From the NCBI GenBank assembly GCA_040387835.1, contig JAZKCZ010000001.1:325444-389443 (forward strand): a stretch of 64,000 nucleotides of DNA, in the 5' to 3' direction. Under the pieces are notes generated by a model. The model did no database searches. It was not told the DNA's origin and saw only the letters and a list, made by a program, of their open reading frames with translations. The number at the start of each line of letters is the position of its first letter. Within the stretch, counting starts at the first letter, position 1. A program made the position numbers and the translations under genes. Below are positions 45,441 through 56,064 of this stretch, one piece after another. The stretch comes from Myxococcota bacterium (GTDB lineage Bacteria; Myxococcota; UBA727; JABDBI01).

Positions 45441-45857
45441 ATGAGTGCAGTGAAAATTGGTTCGAATGTCAATTGCTGGTGTACGCGCTGTAAGATGATT
45501 CTGGCGCATACCACCGAAGCGGTGGTGGGATCGGAAATCAAACGAGTTGCTTGTAACACCTGCCACGGTAAGCACACCTATCGACCCAACGCTCCCGGGA
45601 CATCTACCGCTGCCACCAGGGCCTCAAAAGCCGGTGGCAGCAAGGTGTCCGCCAATCCAGGTCGCGGCTACGCGACTTTGATGGAAAACAAGGATTCTGC
45701 GAAAGCTGAGTCCTACCAATTTCAAACCCGCTATTTAGTTGGATCGATGCTAAAACACACCGATTTCGGCGTCGGCGTGGTTACCGCAGATAAAGGCGGC
45801 AACAAAATCGAAGTCATGTTCGAAACCGGCAGCAAAGTCCTAGTCCACGGCCGCTAG
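45441..45857 (+). CDS. Zinc-ribbon protein with CarD-like C-terminal segment
   Basis: ATG at 45441 has AGAAGG 3 nt before it (138 residues). Four Cys in CWCTRCK and ACNTCHGKHTYRP form a zinc ribbon, with a disordered Ser/Ala/Lys-rich middle. The C-terminal segment is LVGSMLKHTDFGVGVVTAD, then VMFETGSKVLVHGR. That last part resembles the Tudor-like strand pattern of CarD/DUF3553 domains. A nucleic-acid or RNA-polymerase link is inferred. It follows the peptidase gene by 13 nt. Confidence 0.75.
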   Translation: MSAVKIGSNVNCWCTRCKMILAHTTEAVVGSEIKRVACNTCHGKHTYRPNAPGTSTAATRASKAGGSKVSANPGRGYATLMENKDSAKAESYQFQTRYLVGSMLKHTDFGVGVVTADKGGNKIEVMFETGSKVLVHGR

Positions 45858-45867
45858 GATATTTTTA

Positions 45868-45920
45868 CCCTCTCCATTTTCATGGAGAGGGAGATTTGGG
45901 CTAGCCAAAATCGGGAGAGG
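45868..45920. repeat. Family A palindromic repeat, copy A3 (intergenic, two hairpins)
   Basis: CCCTCTCCAT (45868-45877) and ATGGAGAGGG (45882-45891) form the first stem. AGATTTGGGCTAGCCAAAATC follows as a second imperfect palindrome and then GGGAGAGG. The same two-hairpin layout occurs in copy A5. It separates convergent genes and may act as a terminator. Confidence 0.8.
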
Positions 45921-45921
45921 A

Positions 45922-46893
45922 CTATTTCCTCTTACCCCCAGGCGTTTCCGCACTTCCCGGTGCACTTGGCGTTTCTGTCAGATTTTTACGATATTCTTCG
46001 CTGGTATTAACCACCGCCTGAGCTTGTTGGCGTTGCCTGTTGCTATCTTTGCTTCCTTCTTCGCCGCCTTTTGAGGTGGCCACACCTGCAACGGCTGGCT
46101 CGCCACTGTTGATTACTTCTGACGCAGCTGCCTGCTCTGCAGCTGTTTTAGCGGCTCTCATTGCGACCGTGGTAGCCGCGATCTGTCCTGCCCTGGCCTG
46201 AATGGCGGATTCGGTTGAATCTTCTGGGTTTGCATTTCGGACATCTCTTGCTCTGCTAGAAATGGTAGAACGCATATAGCCAGGGGTTTGATCATTAACC
46301 ACCCTTGCCTGAGGCTGCGCCTTAGCGGCGACCACCGGTTTAGGTGGCGGTGGTGGCGGTGGGGCTTTAACCACTGGAATGGTGACGTCGCCCTTTTTGG
46401 CAACCGGTGTGCTGAAAGCTTGAGTGTGCATCTTCACCGACGTATAGTTCTCAGTGAGAGATTTTGGCCCGGTTTGAGCTGTGTTGACTGCTCGATTGCG
46501 TAAGGCGGCTTGTTCGCCTTTAGGATCCATCGCAAAAGTCTTGGGTGTATATGATATTTTTTGATTTCTAACCTGCAACGTATCAGGCAGCTCCCCGATC
46601 TTCTTGCCATCGGAAGTAATTTCGCGTGTTTTCGCGTCGATTTTAATTGTAGGCAGTGATGGGTCTTCCGCCTTTGCTGCTCTAAACTGTTGATGAAGGC
46701 TGGAAATGTCAACGCTGTCTTTTCCTTGAAAAGCATTTCGAAGGATATCGGCCACTTTTTCTTGAATCGGCGTGCCGAGTTTACTTTCATCGATTTCCGG
46801 GGCCTTTTCTGTCTGTGGCCCAATGGTAGGCCTGAAATCCGCCAAGGGCGGACGCGTAATCTCAGGTGGACGAAATTCGGGCATTCCTCTCAT
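45922..46893 (-). CDS. Orphan proline-rich, low-complexity protein
   Basis: The 323-residue product has no signal peptide or membrane helix. Pro-rich N-terminal stretches (RPPEITRPPLADFRP) are followed by a small ordered part (about 40-115). A polyproline run (VKAPPPPPPPKP) lies near 180, and the C-terminal half is Ala/Thr/Ser/Gln-rich. No family is recognised. It is 2 nt after another low-complexity gene on the same strand. Polyproline tracts in bacterial proteins sometimes bind eukaryotic cytoskeletal partners, but they also occur in bacterial structural proteins. Confidence 0.6.
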   Translation of the reverse strand: MRGMPEFRPPEITRPPLADFRPTIGPQTEKAPEIDESKLGTPIQEKVADILRNAFQGKDSVDISSLHQQFRAAKAEDPSLPTIKIDAKTREITSDGKKIGELPDTLQVRNQKISYTPKTFAMDPKGEQAALRNRAVNTAQTGPKSLTENYTSVKMHTQAFSTPVAKKGDVTIPVVKAPPPPPPPKPVVAAKAQPQARVVNDQTPGYMRSTISSRARDVRNANPEDSTESAIQARAGQIAATTVAMRAAKTAAEQAAASEVINSGEPAVAGVATSKGGEEGSKDSNRQRQQAQAVVNTSEEYRKNLTETPSAPGSAETPGGKRK

Positions 46894-46895
46894 AA

Positions 46896-47234
46896 CTACT
46901 CCATGTCGTCTAATTTTTTATTGACATTAATTGTCATAATTTGAACGTATTCAGCTTCAAGATTATCAGGTTTCTGAGGCTCGGTGTTTTCGGCGTCTTC
47001 TTTTTCTTTATCTTTGTTTTTCTTAGGCTTAAGGCCTGGGCTATTGCCTAAACGGCCTCTTAACAGAATTTCGTTCTCGAACTGAGGGCCGGGATCAGTC
47101 AAATTTTTGGACTCTGGCGCGGGTTTAGGCTGGTTTTGACCGTGCGGAGGACCATACTGGAATTTGTCTTCACCGGGCTTTGAAATGCTGCCCGAGCTAG
47201 ATGAGCCTGAGAGTTTCTTGAAAAAGCCTTTCAC
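46896..47234 (-). CDS. Orphan low-complexity Lys/Pro-rich protein
   Basis: The 112-residue product starts MKGFFKKLSGSSSS. It is rich in Ser, Gly, Pro, Lys and Glu, with a KPKKNKDKEKEDAE patch and an ordered C-terminal helix (EAEYVQIMTINVNKKL). It is probably mostly disordered. It is unrecognised and paired with the downstream proline-rich gene. Confidence 0.55.
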   Translation of the reverse strand: MKGFFKKLSGSSSSGSISKPGEDKFQYGPPHGQNQPKPAPESKNLTDPGPQFENEILLRGRLGNSPGLKPKKNKDKEKEDAENTEPQKPDNLEAEYVQIMTINVNKKLDDME

Positions 47235-47265
47235 TCATTAAATATATCATAATTCGCAGGCGGGG

Positions 47266-49026
47266 TTAAAATTGGACGCCGGTTTGGATGTTCCAGAGCT
47301 TTTGATATAGGCCACCCTGCCCGATTAAAGCATCATGGGTCCCCGATTGCACGACACGCCCGCTGTCTAGGACGAAGATGCGGTGAGCATGTCTGATGGT
47401 TGATAATCTGTGGGCGATCAAAATGGTGGTGCGGCCTTTGGCAATGCGGTTGATTGAGTTTTGGATGGCGCTTTCGGTTTCGTTATCTACTGCAGACGTT
47501 GCTTCATCAAAAATGAAAATAGGCGGGTCTTTTAAAATAGCCCTGGCAATGGAGATGCGTTGGCGCTGGCCGCCGGATAGTTTTTGGCCGCGCTCGCCGA
47601 TGACTGTTTCATAGCCTTGGGGCAAGCTCATGATGAAATCGTGGGCTTCGGCCATTTTGGTGGCGCTTATCACTTGTTCTATAGATGCATCGAAGGAGCC
47701 ATAAGCGATATTTTCTCTGACGGTTCCGTGAAAGAGAAAAACGTCTTGGCTGACTAAGCCAATGCTTTGACGCAAGCTTCTTAGGTCTATTTCGTCGATT
47801 TCTCTGCCGCTTAAAAGCAGGCGGCCTGAGCTGGGCTCGTAAAAGCGTAGTAGCAACTTGGTGATGGTGCTTTTGCCTGCGCCGGTCGCGCCTACAAATG
47901 CAACGGTTTCGCCAGCGGGGATGTCTAGATTGAGAGCCGAGAGCGCGCTAAAGCCGTTTGGGTATACCAAGGAGATGTCTTGAAACTGGATGGCGATGCC
48001 TTCCGAGGCTTTCGAAAGGACTGCGTGGTTGCCCGTTTTAGGAAGAGGCGTATCCAGAAGGTCCAAAACTCGTTTGGCCGATGCCATGGCCCGCTCGTAC
48101 AGGTCCGTGATGTTTCCAAGGTCGGTAAATGGCCACAATAGGCGCTGGGTTAAGAATACCAGCACACTGTAGGAGCCGACCGCGAGCTGGCCTTCGAAGG
48201 CCATATAGCCACCTAAAATTAAAGTAGAGATAAAGCCCATCACAATGGCCATTCTAAGTAGAGGGATAAAGGCGGAACTCAGGGCGATCGCGCTGACGTT
48301 GGCTTCTTGGTACGCCCTGCTCTCTTTATCAAGCTTGGCTTGTTCGTAGGCTTCAGCCGTGTAGCTTTTAACAATGGCCATGCCACTGAGGCTGTTATTG
48401 AGCCGCTCGGAAATGAGCCCGGCTTTTTCGCGGACGCTGGCGTATTTTGGGCCTAGACGCACTTGGAACAAATAGGCGCCTAGTAAGATTAACGGGACTG
48501 GCAGGAGTGCTAACAGAGCCACCATGGGCGCTAGATAGAAGAAGATAATGCCGACAACGACCGTGCCGACCGAGATTTGTAGAAGCGAATTTGCACCGCC
48601 GTCTAAAAAGCGTTCGAGCTGATTGATGTCATCGTTCATGATGGACATTAACGATCCAGTATTTTTGTCTTCGAAATAGCTCATCGGCAGCTGTTGAACG
48701 TGGCTATAGGTATCCAAACGGAGGCGATGTTCCAGCTTTTGGGACAGGTTGCGCCATTCGATTGAATATAAATATTGAAACAACGATTCGAAGGCCCAAA
48801 TTAGGAAGGTTACAAAACCTAAGACCAGCAACTGGTCCATCAAACCTGGTACGCCTAAGCGGGCGATGAGCGAGCTTTTTTGATTGACTACGGTATCAAC
48901 GGCTACCCCAATTAGGACTTCAGGTAGAATATCGAATATTTTGTTAAGCGCCGAATAAGTAGATGCTTTTATGATTTTTGAGCGGTCTTCGCCAGCGTAT
49001 TTGAAGAGGCGTTTTAGGGGGCTCAT
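47266..49026 (-). CDS. MsbA-like ABC exporter (fused membrane and ATPase domains)
   Basis: The 586-residue protein has six membrane helices in about 1-320. The ATPase domain carries Walker A GATGAGKSTITKLLLRF, the Q-loop SQDVFLF, signature LSGGQRQRISIARAIL and Walker B IFIFDEATSAVDNETES, with His in IAHRLST. It is of the ABCB/MsbA kind that moves lipids or drugs outward; the substrate is not determinable. It overlaps rsmE by 4 nt. Confidence 0.93.
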   Translation of the reverse strand: MSPLKRLFKYAGEDRSKIIKASTYSALNKIFDILPEVLIGVAVDTVVNQKSSLIARLGVPGLMDQLLVLGFVTFLIWAFESLFQYLYSIEWRNLSQKLEHRLRLDTYSHVQQLPMSYFEDKNTGSLMSIMNDDINQLERFLDGGANSLLQISVGTVVVGIIFFYLAPMVALLALLPVPLILLGAYLFQVRLGPKYASVREKAGLISERLNNSLSGMAIVKSYTAEAYEQAKLDKESRAYQEANVSAIALSSAFIPLLRMAIVMGFISTLILGGYMAFEGQLAVGSYSVLVFLTQRLLWPFTDLGNITDLYERAMASAKRVLDLLDTPLPKTGNHAVLSKASEGIAIQFQDISLVYPNGFSALSALNLDIPAGETVAFVGATGAGKSTITKLLLRFYEPSSGRLLLSGREIDEIDLRSLRQSIGLVSQDVFLFHGTVRENIAYGSFDASIEQVISATKMAEAHDFIMSLPQGYETVIGERGQKLSGGQRQRISIARAILKDPPIFIFDEATSAVDNETESAIQNSINRIAKGRTTILIAHRLSTIRHAHRIFVLDSGRVVQSGTHDALIGQGGLYQKLWNIQTGVQF

Positions 49027-49724
49027 AGGAGGGATCCTTGGATTTGTGCCAGGGCGGTGAGGCCGGCGGTTTCGGTGCGTAGGACGTATTTGGCTAGGCG
49101 GATGGGTTTGGCACCCAGAGAAATAAACCGCTCGTTTTCTGCAGGAGAAAGGCCACCTTCTGGGCCGATGATGATTGAGACGCGGCCTTCTTTTGGGGAC
49201 CTCTCCCCCAGCCCCTCTCCAGTACCTGGAGAGGGTAGCAAGAGGAGATCCCGTTCGGTCTCCCCTCTCCAGGTACTGGAGAGGGGGTTAGGGGGTGAGG
49301 TCACCACTGGCACAAATGCTCGCCCACATTGCCTGGCAGCATCTTGCGCAATGCGCGTCAGGCGCTCAAGCTTTGCTGGCATTTTATCCTTAAAATCAAC
49401 CTGGCTTCGTTCAGATTTAAACAGCACGATTTCGTTTACGCCAAGTTCGGTGGCGTGTTGTGTAATGTATTCAAGCTTCTCCATGGGAACCAAGGCTTGT
49501 ATTAAGCAGATATGCATTGCATCAGGCTGAACTTGGGTCAGTTGGGCATTTGCTAAAACAGTAGGCTCCGCTTGATTAAAGCTTCCGCGTAGCAAATTTC
49601 CCTGGCCGTCGAACAGCTCAACCAGCTCTTCGTTTTTCAGCCTCAGGACCTTCACGAAACGGTGAAGCGTTTGCGAATCTAAAGAAAAATCCGAGTTAAT
49701 ATGGTCTACAAACGCTCGATGCAT
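49023..49724 (-). CDS. rsmE: 16S rRNA U1498 methyltransferase RsmE with repeat-encoded insert
   Basis: The 233-residue SPOUT methyltransferase shows HRFVKVLRLKNEELVELFDG, ALVPMEKLEYITQHATELGV, IAQDAARQCGRAF and the knot motif IIIGPEGGLSPAENE, ending LRTETAGLTAL. Residues about 141-176 are encoded by two inverted family A repeats (reading SPPNPLSSTWRGE and PSPGTGEGLGE). They occupy the variable region between RQCGR and IGPEGG. The total spacing there is close to what the family normally has, so the fold is probably kept. Confidence 0.92.
   Translation of the reverse strand: MHRAFVDHINSDFSLDSQTLHRFVKVLRLKNEELVELFDGQGNLLRGSFNQAEPTVLANAQLTQVQPDAMHICLIQALVPMEKLEYITQHATELGVNEIVLFKSERSQVDFKDKMPAKLERLTRIAQDAARQCGRAFVPVVTSPPNPLSSTWRGETERDLLLLPSPGTGEGLGERSPKEGRVSIIIGPEGGLSPAENERFISLGAKPIRLAKYVLRTETAGLTALAQIQGSLL
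49199..49302. repeat. Family A palindromic repeats, copies A4a and A4b in inverted orientation (inside rsmE)
   Basis: The first stem is CCCTCTCCAG-TAC-CTGGAGAGGG (49213-49235). The second is CCCCTCTCCAG-GTA-CTGGAGAGGGG (49262-49286). Their outer tails (CTCTCCCCCAGCC and GTTAGGGGGTGAGG) are reverse complements, so the two copies face each other. Both are in frame with rsmE. Confidence 0.88.
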
Positions 49725-49738
49725 GCCTTGCCAAATAG

Positions 49739-52145
<2,407 letters not shown>

Positions 52146-52149
<4 letters not shown>

Positions 52150-53408
52150 TTTATTTAGACATTCGAATATTTTTTATATTGCTTCTTGGATTCTCAAGCG
52201 GTTTGCCGTTAATGCTAACCGCGGGGACTCTGGGATTTTGGCTGGCTGAGTCTGGTAGTAGTAACACGGCGATTGGCCTGTTTGCTTTGGTCGGTGTGCC
52301 CTACACCTTCAAATTTCTGTGGTCACCTCTGATTGACCGGATGCCTCTCCCTTGTTTGACGCGTCTTTTGGGTAGGCGTAAAGCTTGGATGTTTTTGTCT
52401 CAGGCGTTGTTGGCAGGGGCATTGTTTGGTCTGTCTTTGAGTAGTCCGTCCGAAAATATTATTTGGACCGCTTGGCTTGCATTGGCTGTCTCTTTTTTAT
52501 CCGCGACCCAAGATATTGTTATTGATGCTTACCGCGTAGATATCCTGGATGAGAAATCCTACGGCGCTGGCGCAGCCACCATCGTATTTGGCTATCGCAT
52601 CGGCATGCTGGTCGCCGGCGCCGGTGCCCTCTATTTGGCAAGCTATTTCACCTGGGCAGTCGTCTACCAAACCATGGCTGCTCTCATGAGTGTCGGCCTA
52701 ATCGCCACCTTACTATGCCAAGAGCCCAAGTCCCCTCTCCCACTCGTGGGAGAGGGAGATTTTGACTCGTCAAAATCGGGAGAGGGCTGGTTCTACGAAT
52801 CCGCCATCGCCCCTTTCGCCGACTTCATCACCCGCCAAAACTGGGCCCTAATCCTGATCTTCGTCGTCTTCTACAAACTAGGCGACGCCTTCGTCTCGAA
52901 CATGACCAGCCCTTTCTACTTAGCGGCGGGCTTCTCCAAAATAGAAATCGCCAACATCACGAAAGTATTCGGTGTCATCGCCAGCCTTTTCGGCGCCTTC
53001 CTAGGCGGCTGGATGGTATCCCGTGCTGGCATTTTGAAAGCCTTACTAATCTGCGGCCTGGTGCAAATGCTGTCAAACTTGGCGTTTATAGCGCAAGCTT
53101 ACGTTGGCCATGATTTGGGCCTCTTGGTATTCACCATTGCCGCTGAAAACATCACTGGGGGAATGGGAACGGCAGCCTTGGTGGCTTATCTGTCCGGCCT
53201 TTGCCATGCTTCGTTTACGGCCACGCAATACGCCCTGCTATCATCGTTAACCGCTGTGGGACGAACTTTCCTAGCATCACCCTGCGGGATCTTGGCGGAC
53301 ATGGTGAGCTGGCCAGTCTATTTTGGCATTTCAACATTAATTGCTATTCCAGGGATGCTCATGCTGTTGTTTTTAATGCATGGTTCACGTTTTGCTGATA
53401 AATCCTGA
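52146..53408 (+). CDS. AmpG-like MFS permease with repeat-encoded loop
   Basis: The 420-residue transporter starts at a TTG overlapping the previous stop. No ATG with a signal is nearer. It begins FFILLLGFSSGLPLMLTAGT and has PYTFKFLWSPLIDRM and GRRKAWM, typical of AmpG muropeptide permeases. AmpG imports anhydro-muropeptides for wall recycling. Residues about 196-215, in the central cytoplasmic loop, come from a family A repeat (SPLPLVGEGDFDSSKSGEG). Confidence 0.88.
52731..52788. repeat. Family A palindromic repeat, copy A5 (inside the AmpG-like gene, two hairpins)
   Basis: CCCTCTCCCAC (52733-52743) and GTGGGAGAGGG (52746-52756) form the first stem. GATTTTGAC (52758-52766) and GTCAAAATC (52769-52777) form a second, followed by GGGAGAGGG. 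The layout matches copy A3. Confidence 0.87.
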
Positions 53409-53411
53409 CGC

Positions 53412-53900
53412 ATGAAAAAATCAGTCGTTCTAATTGGTCACGGTGGTATCCCTAAAGATTTTCCAAACGAAAAAGTAAGTCGGCTGAAAATACTAGAAAG
53501 TCAGCGGCAACGCGCTAAAACACCCATGACCGAAGAAGAAAGCACGCTCGATCATGAGATTCGAACTTGGCCCAGAACTCGCGAAAACGATCCTTTTTGC
53601 TTTGGCGTGCAGGCGATTGCGAAGCATCTAGCGCCCAAGCTGATGCCGACCAAGCTGGTTTTGGCCTATAACGAGTTTTGCGGCCCCAGCATTGATGAAG
53701 CGGTTGATCAACTGGTCAATGAGGGCTTTCAGCATATTACGTTGCTCACAACCATGTTTACGCCGGGTGGTGTGCACTCGGAAGTGGAAATTCCTGAGAT
53801 AGCAGAGGCTTTGCAGGCTAAATACAGCCATGTGCAGATTGAATACCCTTGGCCATTCGATCTCAATCACGTCGCTGAGTTTTTGGCGGCACAGCTATAA
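53412..53900 (+). CDS. CbiX/SirB-like chelatase-family protein
   Basis: The 162-residue protein starts VVLIGHGGIPKDFP, where CbiX has its metal-binding His. It later has TTMFTPGGVHSEVEIPEIAE, matching the second conserved His/Glu segment. Single-domain CbiX proteins insert Co or Fe into sirohydrochlorin or related rings. No siroheme or cobalamin genes are nearby, so the substrate is open. It follows the AmpG-like gene by 3 nt. Confidence 0.8.
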   Translation: MKKSVVLIGHGGIPKDFPNEKVSRLKILESQRQRAKTPMTEEESTLDHEIRTWPRTRENDPFCFGVQAIAKHLAPKLMPTKLVLAYNEFCGPSIDEAVDQLVNEGFQHITLLTTMFTPGGVHSEVEIPEIAEALQAKYSHVQIEYPWPFDLNHVAEFLAAQL

Positions 53901-54252
53901 TATACCTTTTGGGTTGACGGAACGCTATCATTTCCGCTGGGCCAGACTCGTCCGATGATCGCGGGCTTAGAGCTGGCTCAGGTAAAGAAGGCATTAACGT
54001 GCTTATGATCCGGGTCACCTCCGCAAGCCCATTCCCATTTCTCTGAGTTCTATAGTAATTTTGTAAAACTCTGCCTGCGCTAACGCGAAGGCGAACATTT
54101 AATCTGGCATTTTGCAAGCGTGACTTAAACAATTCAACTTGATAGATAATATCTCCGCTTTCTTGATCTGGATTGATGTCGTCCCATGCTGCGAGCGTGG
54201 GTTGGGTCATACATAAAATTATGAAGTAAAACACGATTTGATGGAAGGCCAT
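53863..54252 (-). CDS. Small exported orphan protein
   Basis: ATG at 54252 follows GGAG and gives 129 residues, with a signal peptide (about 1-22, ending TLAAWDD). The mature protein is a short, Arg-rich domain (SRLQNARLNVRLRVSAGRVL) followed by a disordered tail. It is unrecognised. It overlaps the converging chelatase gene by 38 nt. Confidence 0.55.
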   Translation of the reverse strand: MAFHQIVFYFIILCMTQPTLAAWDDINPDQESGDIIYQVELFKSRLQNARLNVRLRVSAGRVLQNYYRTQRNGNGLAEVTRIISTLMPSLPEPALSPRSSDESGPAEMIAFRQPKRYIIAVPPKTQRRD

Positions 54253-54335
54253 TATTTCTCCATCTTCCAGCAACAATCAATTTGAGCAATGCGTTCCTGC
54301 GGGATTAATTTGCTTTGGTACGGGTTGAAACGCTT

Positions 54336-55592
54336 ATGACATCTGCTTTTCGTAATGTTCCTTTGACAGGCGTCATCTACGTTTCCTCCGAAGCGGAAAG
54401 GCGGGGATTTTCGCTGGCGTCTAAAGACTGGTGTAACTTAGGGCAAGGCCAGCCTGAGACGGGGCTGTTGCCCGGTTCACCCGCTCGATTAACGCAGATT
54501 GCTATTTCAGCTGAAGGTCAGGAGTATGCGCCCGTGGGTGGGATTAAGCCGCTGAGAGAGGCAGTGGCGGCATTCTACAATCGCCGGTTTAGGCAGGGCA
54601 TGAAAAGCCAGTATACTGCAGACAACGTGGCCATTTCAGCGGGTGGAAGGCTAGCTGTGACGCGTGCGGCGGCTGCTTTGGGGCCTGTCAATCTTGGGCA
54701 TTTTTTGCCGGATTATACGGCTTATGAAGAGCTGCTCGATGTGTTTCATGTGTTTTCACCCATTCCGATGTTGCTTCGGGCGGAACAGCACTATCAGTTT
54801 TCATTGGATAAGTTGGAAGAAGAAGTTCTAGGCAGGGGGCTGAGTGCCCTGCTCTTTTCGAACCCGTCCAATCCTACAGGTACAGTGCTTCAAGGTGATC
54901 GCCTTAAAGACTGGTTGAAGGTGTCTAAGCAGCTTGATTTGGCGCTGATTATTGACGAGTTTTATTCGCATTATATTTGGACGCCGGCTGCAAAGATTGT
55001 TTCAGCTGCGGCATATGTGGAGGATGTCGAAGAAGAAGCGGTGCTGGTCATTGATGGACTGACAAAGAATTGGCGCTACCCTGGCCTGCGTCTATCTTGG
55101 ACATTGGGTCCGAAGTCGGTGATTGAGGCGATTAAATCCGCGGGATCTTTTCTGGACGGAGGCGCAAGCAGGCCTACGCAGGAGGCAGCGATTGAGCTTC
55201 TGGATGATAGCTATGTAGACGCAGAGAGCCGGGCGATTCATAATGTATTTAAAGCAAAACGTGATTTTTTGCTGCGTGAGCTGATGGCCATGGGAATTAC
55301 CGTGGAATCGCCGCCTGAGGGCGGGTTCTACATTTGGGGTAAGCTGGATCAGCTGCCAAGCCATCTGCAAGGTGATATGAATTTCTTCCAAGCGGCTCTC
55401 GAGCACAAGGTGATCGTAGTTCCAGGGCGGTTTTTCGACATTAATCCGGGGAAAAAGCGACATCCTAGGCCATCGAGATTTGAAAACCACATACGCTTCA
55501 GCTTCGGCCCATCTATGGCAGTGCTGGAGGAAAGTTGTAGGCGACTGAGGCACATGATGGTTTCTCCTCCCCCTTTGAAAAAGGGGGATTGA
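54336..55592 (+). CDS. Class I/II PLP aminotransferase
   Basis: ATG at 54336 gives 418 residues. The fold-type I pattern is clear: LGQGQPETGLLPG, ALLFSNPSNPTGTV, LIIDEFYSHYIW and the PLP-binding Lys in DGLTKNWRYPGLRLSW. It resembles alanine/aspartate-type enzymes, but the substrate is not assigned. Its last residues (VSPPPLKKGD) are encoded by repeat B1, which has supplied a new C-terminus. Confidence 0.88.
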   Translation: MTSAFRNVPLTGVIYVSSEAERRGFSLASKDWCNLGQGQPETGLLPGSPARLTQIAISAEGQEYAPVGGIKPLREAVAAFYNRRFRQGMKSQYTADNVAISAGGRLAVTRAAAALGPVNLGHFLPDYTAYEELLDVFHVFSPIPMLLRAEQHYQFSLDKLEEEVLGRGLSALLFSNPSNPTGTVLQGDRLKDWLKVSKQLDLALIIDEFYSHYIWTPAAKIVSAAAYVEDVEEEAVLVIDGLTKNWRYPGLRLSWTLGPKSVIEAIKSAGSFLDGGASRPTQEAAIELLDDSYVDAESRAIHNVFKAKRDFLLRELMAMGITVESPPEGGFYIWGKLDQLPSHLQGDMNFFQAALEHKVIVVPGRFFDINPGKKRHPRPSRFENHIRFSFGPSMAVLEESCRRLRHMMVSPPPLKKGD

Positions 55593-55605
55593 GGGGGATT
55601 TTTCC
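55561..55605. repeat. Family B palindromic repeat, copy B1
   Basis: CCCCCTTT (55569-55576) and AAAGGGGG (55580-55587) form a hairpin, followed by ATTGAGGGGGATTTTTCC. It encodes the aminotransferase tail and ends 3 nt before the DUF559 gene. It is nearly identical to B3, differing by one A. Confidence 0.88.
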
Positions 55606-55608
55606 AAA

Positions 55609-56016
55609 ATGCTTCACTACGAACCACGTTTAATAACTAGTTCCCGCCAACTACGAAGCTCAATGACCGACTGCGAAGCATTGATCTGGTCAAGAATAAG
55701 ACGAAAGCAACTTCTAGGCGTCCAGTTTTATCGTCAAAAGCCCATCGGTTCGTATATCGTTGATTTCTATGCGCCGAGTGTAAAGCTCGTGGTGGAATTG
55801 GACGGGTCTCAGCATTTTGACCCGAAGAGCCTCGACTACGACGCTAGGCGCGACGCCTTTTTAGGTTCTCAGGGTTTATCGGTTTTGAGGTTTAATAATA
55901 TGCAGGTCCTGAAGGAAACCAGGGGAGTTTTAGAAACTATTTATGCGTATATTGAGGGAGCGGGAAAAATCCCCCCTGCCCCCCTTTTTCAAAGGGGGGG
56001 AATAAAGGGAAATTGA
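55609..56016 (+). CDS. DUF559 (Vsr-like) endonuclease-domain protein in a repeat-flanked cassette
   Basis: The 135-residue protein has the DUF559 pattern. LRSSMTDCEALIWSRIRRKQ is followed by GVQFYRQKPIGSYIVDFYAP and LVVELDGSQHF, in which the acidic and Gln residues fit a PD-(D/E)XK/Vsr-like nuclease core. YDARRDAFLGSQGLSVLRF follows. Its C-terminal tail (GKIPPAPLFQRGG) is encoded by repeat B2. It stands alone, without methylase or restriction partners, between inverted repeats B1 and B2. Such solitary genes may be mobile or act in DNA repair; the function is not established. Confidence 0.88.
   Translation: MLHYEPRLITSSRQLRSSMTDCEALIWSRIRRKQLLGVQFYRQKPIGSYIVDFYAPSVKLVVELDGSQHFDPKSLDYDARRDAFLGSQGLSVLRFNNMQVLKETRGVLETIYAYIEGAGKIPPAPLFQRGGIKGN
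55962..56009. repeat. Family B palindromic repeat, copy B2 (inverted relative to B1)
   Basis: GGGAAAAATCCCCCC, then CCCCCCTTTTTCAAAGGGG, is the reverse complement of B1 with small changes. It provides the C-terminal codons of the DUF559 gene. Confidence 0.85.
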
Positions 56017-56061
56017 TTTCTCCTCCCCCTTTGAAAAGGGGGATTGAGGGGGATTTTTCCC
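56017..56061. repeat. Family B palindromic repeat, copy B3 (direct relative to B1)
   Basis: TTTCTCCTCCCCCTTTG, then AAAAGGGGGATTGAGGGGG and ATTTTTCC, repeats B1 except for one missing A. It lies 3 nt from the end of the converging epimerase gene. Confidence 0.88.
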
Positions 56062-56064
56062 TTC

